This document shows, one piece after another, positions 51,194 to 60,179 of a DNA stretch of 64,000 nucleotides. The position numbers were made by a program, and so were the translations under genes. Location of the stretch: positions 1 through 64,000 of the forward strand of contig NZ_JANAIF010000003.1 of the NCBI RefSeq assembly GCF_024721015.1, written 5' to 3'. Source of the stretch: Xenorhabdus bovienii. GTDB taxonomy: Bacteria > Pseudomonadota > Gammaproteobacteria > Enterobacterales > Enterobacteriaceae. The notes under the pieces are model-generated. The model was not told the DNA's origin, ran no database searches, and was given only the letters and a program-made list of their open reading frames with translations. Position 1 is the first letter of the stretch; every line of letters starts with the position of its first letter.

Positions 51194-52648
51194 TTGACGG
51201 ATCTGATTAACTTCATTAACAACATACTTTGGGACTACGTATTAATATATTTACTCCTTGGAGTTGGCCTTTACTTCACACTGCGCACTGGTCTTATACA
51301 GCTTCGTCATTTTAGCCACATGTTTTCAGTCTTGAAAAATAGTAATAAGTCAGATGATTCTGGCATTTCATCTTTTCAGGCTTTATGTACTAGCCTTGCA
51401 GCACGTGTTGGAACGGGTAACCTAGCGGGAGTTGCAATTGCGATTACAGCTGGTGGGCCTGGCGCTATTTTTTGGATGTGGGTAGTCGCATTTATTGGTA
51501 TGGCAACTTCTTTTGTGGAAAGCACGCTTGCCCAGTTGTACAAGACGAAAGACGATCAAGGAAATTATCGTGGCGGCCCTGCCTACTATATGGAGAAAGG
51601 GTTGAAGAAGCGATGGATGGGGGTATTGTTTTCAGTCTTCCTTATTATCGCGTTTGGTCTTGTATTTAATGCTGTTCAGGCAAACTCAATTGCGGAAGCG
51701 GCTGCTTTTGCCTTTCATGTCAAACCTATTTATGTCGGTATTGTATTAGTCATTATCAGTGGCGCGATTATTTTCGGCGGATTGCGTTCGATTGCGCGGG
51801 TTGCGGAATTAGTCGTACCACTTATGGCTGGTGCTTATTTGTTACTGGCGTTTTGGGTTATTGGTCACAATATTGAGCGTATTCCAGAAGTATTTGCATT
51901 AATTATCAAAAGTGCCTTTGGCCTTCAGGAAGCGATCGCGGGAACATTAGGTTATGGCATTTCTCAGGCGATGATTCAGGGTGTTCAAAGAGGGCTGTTC
52001 TCGAATGAAGCGGGGATGGGTTCTGCACCAAACGCAGCGGCTTCCGCATCGCCATATCCGCCGCATCCGGCCTCTCAGGGCTATGTGCAGATGCTGGGGG
52101 TATTTATGGATACGATTGTTATCTGTAGTGCAACCGCTGTCATTATCCTGTCTTCTGGTATTCTCAATGAAAATGTGACTGCTATCAGTGGAATTGAATT
52201 GACTCAGCGGGCATTATCATCGGCTGTTGGGCATTGGGGAACGACATTCATTGCTATTGCAATCTTCTTCTTTGCTTTTACATCGATTATTGCCAATTAT
52301 GCTTATGCTGAAAGTAACATGATATTCCTGGAGCGTAATCACACCGCAGGTTTGTTTATCCTGCGCTTGGCTGCGTTAAGCATGGTGATGTTTGGTTCGT
52401 TGGCAGAAGTGCCATTAGTCTGGAGTATGGCGAACTTATCGATGGCATGTATGGCGATTGTTAACTTGATTGCTATTCTTCTGCTATCAGGTATTGCGAT
52501 AAAGCTGGCTAAGGACTACAACCAACAAAGAAAAGCCGGGCAGTTGCCGACATTCGATATCAATATGTATCCAGAGCTTCAAAAGGAAGTTGAAGAAGGC
52601 ATCTGGGATAATAAGTCCTCTCAGGACAGCCAGAAGTGCAGTCATTGA
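51194..52648 (+). CDS. AGCS-family sodium/alanine (glycine) symporter
   Basis: The 484-residue protein has about eleven membrane spans and the AGCS marks FQALCTSLAARVGTGNLAGV, WMWVVAFIGMATSF, YRGGPAYYMEKGL and FSNEAGMGSAPNAAA. It resembles E. coli YaaJ throughout. AGCS members import alanine or glycine with Na+. The start is TTG at 51194 behind AAGGGGAAAATATC; no ATG exists near and the N-terminus then aligns with YaaJ. Confidence 0.93.
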   Translation: MTDLINFINNILWDYVLIYLLLGVGLYFTLRTGLIQLRHFSHMFSVLKNSNKSDDSGISSFQALCTSLAARVGTGNLAGVAIAITAGGPGAIFWMWVVAFIGMATSFVESTLAQLYKTKDDQGNYRGGPAYYMEKGLKKRWMGVLFSVFLIIAFGLVFNAVQANSIAEAAAFAFHVKPIYVGIVLVIISGAIIFGGLRSIARVAELVVPLMAGAYLLLAFWVIGHNIERIPEVFALIIKSAFGLQEAIAGTLGYGISQAMIQGVQRGLFSNEAGMGSAPNAAASASPYPPHPASQGYVQMLGVFMDTIVICSATAVIILSSGILNENVTAISGIELTQRALSSAVGHWGTTFIAIAIFFFAFTSIIANYAYAESNMIFLERNHTAGLFILRLAALSMVMFGSLAEVPLVWSMANLSMACMAIVNLIAILLLSGIAIKLAKDYNQQRKAGQLPTFDINMYPELQKEVEEGIWDNKSSQDSQKCSH

Positions 52649-52669
52649 TACTGAAGTATATGCTTAATC

Positions 52670-52790
52670 AATTCAAGTTGCAGCGCGGTAGTAAATGAGC
52701 GAAGCGAATCCCCAAGAATATAGCTTTCTATATGATTGGGGTGAGTGAAAGCCACCAATAAAGCAGCAATTTAAAAGGTAAAGGATATAC
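52670..52790. repeat. Palindromic intergenic repeat (ATTCAAGTTGC type)
   Basis: It begins ATTCAAGTTGCAGCGCGG, has complementary inner arms (ATCCCCAAGAATATAG at 52708-52723 against CTATATGATTGGGGT at 52728-52742), and ends in a degraded mirror of the start (GCAGCAATTTAAAAGG). I recall the same layout dispersed between genes in Xenorhabdus, Photorhabdus and other enterobacteria. It lacks a coding frame and is probably a MITE-like or ERIC-like element. Confidence 0.6.
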
Positions 52791-52837
52791 ATTCATTATG
52801 AGTAATATGATGTTACTCATATGAGATAAAACGTATC

Positions 52838-52877
52838 AGCCGGGCATTCAATCATTCAGTGGATGCCCGGTTTTTAT
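52838..52877 (+). terminator. Terminator upstream of amiD
   Basis: CCGGGCATTCA and TGGATGCCCGG form an 11-bp stem with one G-T pair and a 9-nt loop, followed by TTTTTATT. It ends the symporter transcript after the repeat. Confidence 0.85.
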
Positions 52878-52985
52878 TGGATTTTAATAAGCACCTCTGC
52901 CAGTAAAAAACATCACATCTATTGTAGTCTTATCTACTATATAGTCATGATGATTCTATTTTTCCTCCATAATCACTGATCAAAC

Positions 52986-53819
52986 ATGATAAGAAAATTA
53001 ATATTAGGCGTATGTATTACGTTGTTGATTGGTTGTAGTCATCAGCCTCAACGGGAAGTCAGAAACGATTATATCGTTGATCACTCGCATTCTTATTCGA
53101 CTAAGCAAGGCATCGATTCAGCCCGATTTCTTGTTTTGCATTATACGGCATTGAATGATCAAAATTCTTTACGGGTATTAACCGGAGGTAATGTCGGTGT
53201 CCATTATCTCATCCCATCTCGGCCAAAATATGAGAATAAAGAACCCGTTATTTTTCAGTTGGCTTCTGAAAATGAAAAGGCCTGGCATGCAGGGAGGAGT
53301 GACTGGAAGGGGTATAAGAATTTAAATAGCAATTCTATTGGGATTGAAATCGTTAATTGTGGTTTTAAGCAACACTTTATCAAAAAAGAATGGTGTTTAT
53401 ACCACCCGTCACAAATTGATGCATTAATCCGACTGGCAAAAGATATTATTCAGAAATATCAAATTGAGGCTGTGAATGTTGTTGGCCATAGTGATATCGC
53501 CCCGCTCAGGAAAAAAGACCCTGGTCCTGTTTTTCCGTGGCAAGCACTTTATCAACAAGGTATTGGTGCTTGGCCGGATCTCATAACGGTTAATAAATAT
53601 CTAGCCAACAGGGTGCCGAGTATGCCTGTGCCAGTCATTGGTATACAGAAAGCGTTGGTTCTCTATGGCTATTCCATACCTCAGACAGGTCATTTGGATG
53701 AAGATACCCATAAAATCATTCAGGCGTTTCAGATGCATTTCCGCCCATCAGATATTAGTGGTGTTCCTGATGCGGAAACGGAAGCGATTGCTTTGGCATT
53801 AGTCGAAAAATACAAATGA
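52986..53819 (+). CDS. amiD: N-acetylmuramoyl-L-alanine amidase AmiD
   Basis: AmiD is a zinc amidase lipoprotein of the outer membrane that cleaves murein and anhydro-muropeptides. The 277-residue protein has a lipobox LIGC (Cys17), the amidase_2 domain with zinc ligands in LVLHYTALND, VVGHSDIAP and KKDPGP, and a C-terminal peptidoglycan-binding helical domain (from about residue 205). A good match to the E. coli layout. Confidence 0.92.
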   Translation: MIRKLILGVCITLLIGCSHQPQREVRNDYIVDHSHSYSTKQGIDSARFLVLHYTALNDQNSLRVLTGGNVGVHYLIPSRPKYENKEPVIFQLASENEKAWHAGRSDWKGYKNLNSNSIGIEIVNCGFKQHFIKKEWCLYHPSQIDALIRLAKDIIQKYQIEAVNVVGHSDIAPLRKKDPGPVFPWQALYQQGIGAWPDLITVNKYLANRVPSMPVPVIGIQKALVLYGYSIPQTGHLDEDTHKIIQAFQMHFRPSDISGVPDAETEAIALALVEKYK

Positions 53820-53929
53820 TGATTAATGCAGCACAATAGTGCTGTGTTATTCAGAGCACTGGAATAGATATCATGAAGTGAGGGAAGGAAACGGCGGCCT
53901 TAACGAATGGCCGCTGATGGTGCTAGAGT

Positions 53930-54355
53930 TCATAACTGGCAGTTATAAGTCAAATGCAATGGAAGCTTAACCTCAAGTTCTATATCTGTACTTTGACGAA
54001 AATCGTAAGGTGTAATGCCATATTCTTTACGGAACATATAGGTAAAATGAGATTGGGAGCCAAAGCCGAAATCTAAGGCAATATCAAAGATAGACAAGGA
54101 ACTGTTTCTCAGCAGGTGAACAGCGCCGGCCAACCGCCGTTGGCGTATGTACTTTCCAAGCGAGATTTCCGTGACTTCCTTGAATATTTTCTGCATGTGC
54201 CAAAGCGAATAGCCAGAATAAGCAGCAAGCTCTTCAAGATGGATAACTCGGCCAAGGTGGTTTTCGATCCATTTACTCAGTGCGCATACAAGTGCTAAGT
54301 GGTTATCTTGTGGCATTACAATTTTAAATTGATTGAAGGTTTGAGGAGTATACAC
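53930..54355 (-). CDS. AraC/MarA-SoxS-type transcription regulator
   Basis: The 141-residue protein is a stand-alone pair of helix-turn-helix motifs: LEELAAYSGYSLWHMQKIFK and SIFDIALDFGFGSQSHFTYM with the family ending FRKEYGITPYDFR. With no sensor domain it resembles MarA, SoxS, RamA and Rob's DNA-binding part, regulators of efflux, porin and stress genes. The start is GTG at 54355 with AAAGGA 4-5 bases ahead; the ATG at 54316 lacks a ribosome site. The specific orthologue cannot be named. It is divergent from mgrB. Confidence 0.88.
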   Translation of the reverse strand: MYTPQTFNQFKIVMPQDNHLALVCALSKWIENHLGRVIHLEELAAYSGYSLWHMQKIFKEVTEISLGKYIRQRRLAGAVHLLRNSSLSIFDIALDFGFGSQSHFTYMFRKEYGITPYDFRQSTDIELEVKLPLHLTYNCQL

Positions 54356-54498
54356 AACTTCCTTTCAAGATGACAAAACCCATCAGCATAGGTATTTCCA
54401 GTAATCAAGCGCGAAATTTAAATTTTTTCTACATGAAAACTCTCTATAATATTTTATTATAAAGTTAACTACAATGAAATTATTGTGAGGTGACTCAG

Positions 54499-54645
54499 TT
54501 GAACATAAAAAAAACTTTTTTAGTGCTATGTTTAATAACAGTGTGTCTGTTTTTATATTTATTAGCGTTGGACATCCATTGTGATCAAGGTAATGAAGGG
54601 TTTGAATTGGGGATCTGTTCAATTACCCGATACCTGCCTTTTTGA
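54499..54645 (+). CDS. mgrB: MgrB, small inhibitor of PhoQ
   Basis: A 48-codon frame from TTG 54499, with an excellent ribosome site (TGAGGTGA, 5 bases before), encodes a membrane span (FLVLCLITVCLFLYLLAL) and a short periplasmic tail. It aligns with E. coli MgrB: Cys16 and Cys28 at the same numbers, the third cysteine at 40 (39 in E. coli), the CDQ, GIC and LPF (IPW) motifs. In E. coli MgrB binds PhoQ and damps its signalling, forming negative feedback because PhoP activates mgrB. The periplasmic loop is one residue longer here. No clear PhoP box was found, although TATAAT at 54445-54450 could be the promoter's -10 element. Confidence 0.88.
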   Translation: MNIKKTFLVLCLITVCLFLYLLALDIHCDQGNEGFELGICSITRYLPF

Positions 54646-54928
54646 TATTCACCTCAATCATCCTCTTGCAACTATCTGTGCTAACATACGTTCGCAGTAT
54701 TCATTCTTGGGAAATGATGTTTTAATATTCACCTGATTCTAATTAGCAGACTAAGAGCTTATCCCAGCAGGCGTTAATTGTTGACGACAGTTTGAACACG
54801 GACTGTGTAGAAACCGGAGCGTAAACGTAGTTCCTTAAGGATTAGCACGTGAAGATGATTCGCTGAGTTCCCCTTTGGGCTGTACTAAAGCGCGTTTAAA
54901 AACTATTGCTTTCGTATGAACACAGTCT

Positions 54929-54969
54929 AGGTTCAAAGTGATAAATAAGATAGCTTAATGGGGTTGGTT
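54929..54969 (+). repeat. Direct repeat copy 1
   Basis: AGGTTCAAAGTGATAAATAA and then GATAGCTTAATGGGGTTGGT. It matches copy 2 at 33 of 41 positions. Confidence 0.65.
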
Positions 54970-55082
54970 TAAATGTCGCGCTAAAATCAGAGCTTAATCC
55001 AATAGCTACAATTGTTAAGGTAGTTTGAGCACGACAAATCGCGCAGAAATTAGGGGAAATGAGAAAATTTCTCGCCCTGTTC

Positions 55083-55123
55083 AGGTTCAAAACGACAAAT
55101 AAAATAGCTTAATGGAACGGGTT
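55083..55123 (+). repeat. Direct repeat copy 2
   Basis: AGGTTCAAAACGACAAATAA and then AATAGCTTAATGGAACGGGT. It starts 154 bases after copy 1 and ends 26 bases before the permease start, so it may overlap its promoter or leader. Confidence 0.65.
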
Positions 55124-55149
55124 CTAAGCATTATAATTAAGAGGACTAG

Positions 55150-56520
55150 ATGGCAGAACAAGCAGAACAATCTACGCTTAAGCGTGGTTTAAAGAACAGG
55201 CATATTCAGCTTATTGCCCTCGGTGGTGCAGTAGGAACGGGATTGTTTTTGGGGATTGCTCAAACCATAAAAATGGCTGGGCCTTCGGTACTTCTCGGAT
55301 ATGCCATTGGTGGGTTTATTGCATTTCTAATTATGCGTCAACTGGGCGAAATGGTTGTCGAAGAGCCTGTTGCTGGCTCGTTTAGCCATTTTGCTTATAA
55401 ATACTGGGGTGATTTTGCCGGTTTTCTGTCTGGCTGGAATTACTGGGCAATGTTCATTCTTGTCGGAATGGCAGAATTGACGGCAGTCGGCATGTATATT
55501 CATTATTGGTGGCCGGAAATCCCAACATGGATTTCTGCTGCAATATTCTTTGTGCTGATCAACGCCATTAACCTGATTAATGTCCGGTTATATGGTGAAA
55601 CCGAATTCTGGTTTTCCATCATCAAAGTTACTGCCATTATTGGCATGATTATCTTTGGAGCTTATTTGCTCATCAGCGGCACTGGCGGGCCACAGGCTAG
55701 CGTAGCCAATTTATGGCAGTATGGCGGGTTTATGCCAAACGGGGTTTCCGGTCTGATTATGGCGATGGCCGTGATCATGTTTTCATTTGGTGGACTGGAA
55801 ATGGTCGGGATTACTGCGGCAGAAGCTGAAGATCCTGAAAAAAATATTCCAAAGGCAACTAATCAGGTCGTTTATCGAATCCTGCTGTTTTATATTGGTT
55901 CGTTGTCTATCCTGCTTTCGCTTTACCCATGGATGAATGTGGTAGAAGGCGGCAGCCCATTTGTTTTGATTTTCGATCACTTGGATAACTTTTGTGTGTC
56001 TAATATCCTGAATGTGGTTGTATTAACGGCGGCATTATCTGTTTATAACAGTGGCGTATACTGTAACAGCCGGATGCTGTATGGTTTGGCAAAACAGGGT
56101 AATGCCCCTCGCATCCTGACAAAAGTTAATCAGCGCAGTGTACCTGTTTTATCAATAGGATTGTCGGCATTGGCAACATCTATAGGGGTGCTGGTTAACT
56201 ATATTATGCCCGGAAAAGCATTTGAATTGTTGATGGCGCTGGTAGTGACAACGTTGGTCATTAACTGGATTATGATCTGTCTGGCACATCTGAAATTCCG
56301 AGCTGCAAAAAATGCAGAAGGAATTAAGACGAAGTTTCAGGCATTTTGGTATCCATTCGGCAACTATTTGTGCTTAATATTCCTTGCATTCATTCTCGTC
56401 ATTATTCTGATGACACCGGAAATACGTATCTCAGTTATCCTGATGCCGTTCTGGATTGGCATGTTATGGGGAGGCTACTTGTTCTCCAAGGCTAAAAAGG
56501 CAAAGGCGCGAGTTATCTAA
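55150..56520 (+). CDS. pheP: Aromatic amino-acid permease, PheP-like
   Basis: The 456-residue APC-family protein has twelve membrane spans. It begins with the family's LKRGLKNRHIQLIALGGAVG and continues GTGLFLGIAQTIKMAGPSVL. FLSGWNYWAMFILVGMAELT, NVRLYGETEFWFSIIK and FWYPFGNYLCLIF resemble E. coli PheP more than AroP. It should import phenylalanine and perhaps other aromatic amino acids with protons. AGAGGACTAG precedes the ATG. A 9-bp hairpin follows the stop. Confidence 0.88.
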   Translation: MAEQAEQSTLKRGLKNRHIQLIALGGAVGTGLFLGIAQTIKMAGPSVLLGYAIGGFIAFLIMRQLGEMVVEEPVAGSFSHFAYKYWGDFAGFLSGWNYWAMFILVGMAELTAVGMYIHYWWPEIPTWISAAIFFVLINAINLINVRLYGETEFWFSIIKVTAIIGMIIFGAYLLISGTGGPQASVANLWQYGGFMPNGVSGLIMAMAVIMFSFGGLEMVGITAAEAEDPEKNIPKATNQVVYRILLFYIGSLSILLSLYPWMNVVEGGSPFVLIFDHLDNFCVSNILNVVVLTAALSVYNSGVYCNSRMLYGLAKQGNAPRILTKVNQRSVPVLSIGLSALATSIGVLVNYIMPGKAFELLMALVVTTLVINWIMICLAHLKFRAAKNAEGIKTKFQAFWYPFGNYLCLIFLAFILVIILMTPEIRISVILMPFWIGMLWGGYLFSKAKKAKARVI

Positions 56521-56543
56521 CGGTAAATTTGTTCAGTATTCTT

Positions 56544-56567
56544 CCGGCCGGATCTATTTCCGGCTGG
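56544..56567 (+). terminator. Hairpin after the permease
   Basis: CCGGCCGGA and TCCGGCTGG form a 9-bp stem with one G-T pair, then TCTTATG. It is 23 bases after the stop. Confidence 0.5.
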
Positions 56568-57224
56568 TCTTATGATTAGCTTCATTAAACTTCCTACAGC
56601 CAGCATCATACTCAACAGGGAAAATGATGCAGGAAATAGAGTCTGCGCAACATAATGTGTGCCACTCAGTCTAACTTCCTCGTTCAACTATCTTGGATCA
56701 CCATTGCTAGCGTAGCCAGCCAAAAAGCACATTCATACTATTGTATGTCCCGGGAATATAAGTTGACTAAAATGACAGTCTATTATATTCGATAGAAAAA
56801 ATCGGTAATGGCAAAGGGGCATAATAATAATTATTACTTGCTGTGACATTTAATGTCAATCCCATTCCGATTCTGAAACCATCCAGAGCACCTGATATCC
56901 ACACGCTATAAGCTTTATGAAATAATATTATCGCACTAATTAATAGAATAGTAGATGAGTGTGGATCCATATTAGAATTGAATAATATTTAATAAAGGAT
57001 AAATAAAATATAACTTAGTGACGTTTAAGATAATTATATTGTATATACCAGCCTTGAAATGAAGTTAGTCATAATCTTGTTGTTATCTGAAATATTTCTT
57101 TGGCAATTATAACTCTCTGATGTACTTCATAATAGGTGTGGAAAACAGCATAAAGTATTAGATTGTCTAAATCGGTTTCTTAGGGTTAAAATTTTATTTT
57201 TACATAAATTCATATTGTTGTGTT
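56568..57224. other. AT-rich gap upstream of the cold-shock gene
   Basis: A 657-base stretch with no supported gene. A 67-codon minus-strand frame (56767-56970) has no ribosome site or family resemblance. Confidence 0.4.
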
Positions 57225-57326
57225 ATGTGTGGATTTTTTAGTAATTTAAAAATAGGAGCAGTTGTTAAGAATTTTAAATGTGTGCGTTGGGTTCAGGACC
57301 TGAAAAAATGGCTTGCGATTATATAA
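57225..57326 (+). CDS. Candidate YobF-like small ORF in the cold-shock gene leader
   Basis: A 33-codon frame begins MCGFFSNLK. In E. coli the small gene yobF, starting MCGIFSKEV, sits just upstream of cspC. The shared first residues and position are the only evidence; the rest does not align and no ribosome site is visible. Confidence 0.3.
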   Translation: MCGFFSNLKIGAVVKNFKCVRWVQDLKKWLAII

Positions 57327-57452
57327 AGAGTATGTGATAAAACACATGGGTAAACGAAGTATTGGTTCTGTTAATGAATAACAGCGACGAATATGGGTTT
57401 GTTTATTTTTATTACAATCGGCGAATAAAGCGATTCAAAGGAAATTTTTGAA

Positions 57453-57662
57453 ATGGCAAAAATCACTGGTACTGTGAAGTGGTTCAACGAGTCTAAAGGT
57501 TTTGGTTTTATTACTCCAGCTGATGGTAGCAAAGATGTATTTGTACATTTTTCTGCAATTATGAAAGATGGGTTTAAAACATTGTCTGAAGGCCAACAAG
57601 TTGAGTTTGAAATTCAGAATGGTCCTAAAGGTCCTGCGGCTGCAAACGTCACAGCTTTATAG
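57453..57662 (+). CDS. Cold-shock-like RNA-binding protein (CspC/CspE group)
   Basis: The 69-residue CSD protein binds single-stranded RNA and DNA as an RNA chaperone. RNP1 (KGFGFITP) and RNP2 (VFVHFSAI) are intact, and [20 protein letters not shown] with the end PAAANVTAL places it with CspC/CspE rather than cold-inducible CspA. AAAGGAAATTTTTGA precedes the ATG. A long AT-rich leader is present. Confidence 0.94.
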   Translation: MAKITGTVKWFNESKGFGFITPADGSKDVFVHFSAIMKDGFKTLSEGQQVEFEIQNGPKGPAAANVTAL

Positions 57663-57751
57663 TAACAAACTTATTTTGGCTGGTATTTGATTACTGACCA
57701 AATAGATTTATCGTTAGTTTGGTTTCTTAACGATAACTGATTGCAAATATC

Positions 57752-57785
57752 ACTCTATTGCGCTACTAATAGAGTAATTTTTTAT
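57752..57785 (+). terminator. Terminator of the cold-shock gene
   Basis: ACTCTATT and AATAGAGT form an 8-bp stem with an 8-nt loop, followed by AATTTTTTATTTT. It ends just before the TPP riboswitch of thiD. Confidence 0.75.
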
Positions 57786-57788
57786 TTT

Positions 57789-57864
57789 GACTCGGGGCGT
57801 TCTTGATTGAACTGAGAAGTACCCGTATTACCTGATCTGGATAATGCCAGCGTAGGGAAGTCAT
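57789..57864 (+). promoter_or_regulatory. TPP riboswitch (THI element)
   Basis: The aptamer core is clear: ACTCGGGGCG, ACTGAGAAGTACCCGT, ACCTGATCTGGATAATGCC and AGCGTAGGGAAGTCA. It senses thiamine pyrophosphate and lowers expression of thiD. Downstream, CTCCTA (57870-57875) is exactly complementary to the thiD ribosome site TAGGAG (57906-57911), the likely translational switch. Confidence 0.95.
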
Positions 57865-57919
57865 GGTATCTCCTATTCGGATACTGGCTTTTCTTTGGCT
57901 GGTGCTAGGAGTCACCATC

Positions 57920-58717
57920 ATGAGAATTAATTCATTGACCATCGCAGGAACCGATCCTAGCGGTGGTGCCGGCATTCAGGCTGATTTAAAAACTTTCTCC
58001 GCACTTGGGGTCTATGGCACAACAGTAATAACCGCTTTGGTTGCCCAAAATACGATGGGAGTCCAATCAGTTTATGACATTGATCCCCGCTTTGTCGCTG
58101 CGCAGCTTGAATCGGTGCTTTCTGATGTCAGAATGGATAGCATCAAGATAGGTATGTTATCCAATGTTGCCAATGTCAATGTAGTTGCAGAAGCTCTGAA
58201 TCGTTACCCTGTTCCCCATATCGTGTTGGATACGGTTATGGTGGCTAAGAGTGGTGATCCCTTATTATCCTCAGAAGCAATAACTACGATGGTAGAGCAA
58301 CTCTTGCCAAACGTCTCCCTGATTACGCCAAATTTGCCAGAAGCGGCGGCCATACTGAAATGTAACATTGCCGGAACGGAAGGTGAAATGTTGCATCAGG
58401 GGCGTGAATTGCTTTCAATGGGATGTCAGGCGGTTTTACTGAAGGGAGGACATCTGGTTAATGAAGAAAGTCCAGATTGGCTGTTTACTGCTGAAGGAGA
58501 GTGGCGTTTTACTGCTCCCAGAATCAATACGCGACACACTCATGGCACAGGTTGTACGCTCTCTGCGGCGCTTGCCGCATTACGTCCCCGTTATCCTGAT
58601 TGGAAAAACACACTGCCAGCGGCGAAAACTTATTTGCAGAATGCACTGGCGCAGGCGGATACACTGGATGTTGGAAAGGGAATAGGGCCAGTGCACCATT
58701 TTCATCAATGGTGGTAG
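57920..58717 (+). CDS. thiD: Hydroxymethylpyrimidine/phosphomethylpyrimidine kinase
   Basis: ThiD phosphorylates HMP and HMP-P for thiamine synthesis. From the ATG at 57920 it has 265 residues: LTIAGTDPSGGAGIQADLKT at the start, LDTVMVAKSGDPLL in the middle and the ribokinase-family HTHGTGCTLSAA near the end. The start is fixed by TAGGAG 8 bases upstream and E. coli alignment; a frame from 57863 runs through the riboswitch switch and is rejected. No thiM or thiE follows. Confidence 0.95.
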   Translation: MRINSLTIAGTDPSGGAGIQADLKTFSALGVYGTTVITALVAQNTMGVQSVYDIDPRFVAAQLESVLSDVRMDSIKIGMLSNVANVNVVAEALNRYPVPHIVLDTVMVAKSGDPLLSSEAITTMVEQLLPNVSLITPNLPEAAAILKCNIAGTEGEMLHQGRELLSMGCQAVLLKGGHLVNEESPDWLFTAEGEWRFTAPRINTRHTHGTGCTLSAALAALRPRYPDWKNTLPAAKTYLQNALAQADTLDVGKGIGPVHHFHQWW

Positions 58718-58748
58718 TAGAAGCACCATAACCATATGGTGATTAAGT

Positions 58749-58772
58749 GATGGGGATATGGTTATCCCCATC
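58749..58772. terminator. Hairpin between thiD and fbaB
   Basis: GATGGGGATA and TATCCCCATC form a perfect 10-bp stem with a TGGT loop between convergent genes. It lacks a T run on either strand. Confidence 0.6.
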
Positions 58773-58801
58773 ATGAAAAATGGCGAGTTGGAGAAGTTCG
58801 G

Positions 58802-59851
58802 TCAGGCAATGGTTACTTTCTTATCGAGGTAAACATCTTGAACCGAATGGATTAACTCTACCCCTTCTTTCATTGATTTTTTGAACGCTTTACGGCCAAG
58901 AATCAGCCCCATACCACCTGCTCGTTTGTTGATGACGGCAGTGCGAACGGAGTCGCTCAGGTCATTGGCTCCGGATGCGCCGCCAGAGTTGATCAATCCC
59001 GCACGTCCCATATAACAGTTAGCAAGCTGATAACGGACCAGATCGATAGGATGCTCGGTTGTTAAATGGGTATAAACACGCTTGTCCGTGTGACCAAAGC
59101 CAATTGCAGTATATCCGCCATTGGTTTCAGCCATTTTTTGTTTAACGATATCTGCACCGATAGTTGCTGCCAGATGGTTAGCCTGGCCGGTTAAATCGGC
59201 GCTTGTATGGTAATCAACGCCATCTTTCTTGAAAGCTGAATTGCGCAGATAGGCCCATAACACGGTCACCATGCCTAATTCGTGAGCACGTTCGAAGGCG
59301 GCGGAAATTTCTCCTATCTGACGGCGTGATTCGGTAGAGCCATAATAGATCGTTGCACCAACCGCAACCGCTCCCATATCAAATGCTTGTTCGACACTGG
59401 TATACAGGGTTTGGTCATATTGGGCTGGATAGGTTAATGCTTCATTGTGATTAAGTTTCACCAGAAACGGAATTTTATGGGCATAACGGCGAGAGACAGA
59501 TGCTAGAACACCATAAGTTGAAGCAACACAGTTACAACCCGCTTCGATCGCTAATTCAACGAGATTTTTGGGATCAAAATAGAGAGGGTTGGCTGCAAAA
59601 GAGGCACTGGCTGAATGTTCAACGCCTTGGTCTACTGGCAAAATCGAAAGGTAGCCAGTCCCTGCCAGACGTCCATGATTCAATAAAGTCTGCATTGAAC
59701 GCAGGACGGTATTTGGTCGATTGTTTTCGATCATGACTCGATCGACGAAATCTGCGCCTGGAAGGTAAAGATGTTCACTTTGGATAGTAGTACATTGATG
59801 CTGCAATAAACTTTCTGCGTCTTTTCCTAACAACTTAGCGATATCAGTCAT
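58802..59851 (-). CDS. fbaB: Class I fructose-bisphosphate aldolase FbaB
   Basis: FbaB is the DhnA-type Schiff-base aldolase, usually expressed on gluconeogenic carbon. The 349-residue protein follows E. coli FbaB from [18 protein letters not shown] to the end. Conserved blocks include [24 protein letters not shown] and the Schiff-base region [17 protein letters not shown] precedes the ATG. Confidence 0.97.
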   Translation of the reverse strand: MTDIAKLLGKDAESLLQHQCTTIQSEHLYLPGADFVDRVMIENNRPNTVLRSMQTLLNHGRLAGTGYLSILPVDQGVEHSASASFAANPLYFDPKNLVELAIEAGCNCVASTYGVLASVSRRYAHKIPFLVKLNHNEALTYPAQYDQTLYTSVEQAFDMGAVAVGATIYYGSTESRRQIGEISAAFERAHELGMVTVLWAYLRNSAFKKDGVDYHTSADLTGQANHLAATIGADIVKQKMAETNGGYTAIGFGHTDKRVYTHLTTEHPIDLVRYQLANCYMGRAGLINSGGASGANDLSDSVRTAVINKRAGGMGLILGRKAFKKSMKEGVELIHSVQDVYLDKKVTIA

Positions 59852-60179
59852 AATGAACTCCAGTTTGCAAAAGGCGCTATTGATTGTTGTTTATATTTAC
59901 GTTGAGCACAAGGTAAGCAGAGAAGGAAACAGCAGTGGATCGCTTCAGTTAGAACAGCATTTATTAAAATTTAACTATCTTGCAGGGGAGTAAATTAAAT
60001 AATCATCATTTGGCATGATGAAAATTAAACATAAGTATTATTCTTCAATCTAATAATTTGAAAAGAGTTTTCCTAAAATTTCCTTCACTAAACTGAAGAA
60101 TTATTAATGATATTTATCATGAGATGATTTTTTTATTTATAATAAATAGAGTGATTAATTATTCGTTAGGGTATTTGTA
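59852..60179. other. fbaB promoter side, AT-rich
   Basis: A 328-base stretch that should hold the fbaB promoter. No gene is seen. Confidence 0.4.

Larger units (their letters stand above)
54646..55149. other. Gap with a pair of direct repeats upstream of the permease
   Basis: This 504-base gap has no credible gene. It contains two similar 41-base direct repeats (54929-54969 and 55083-55123) listed separately, and must hold the promoter of the aromatic permease. Confidence 0.45.

Noticed and set aside
54383..54622. 79-codon minus-strand ORF
   Set aside because: It is antisense to mgrB, which has a better ribosome site and clear family motifs.
56767..56970. 67-codon minus-strand ORF in the permease-csp gap
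   Set aside because: No ribosome site and low-complexity sequence; most likely chance in AT-rich DNA.
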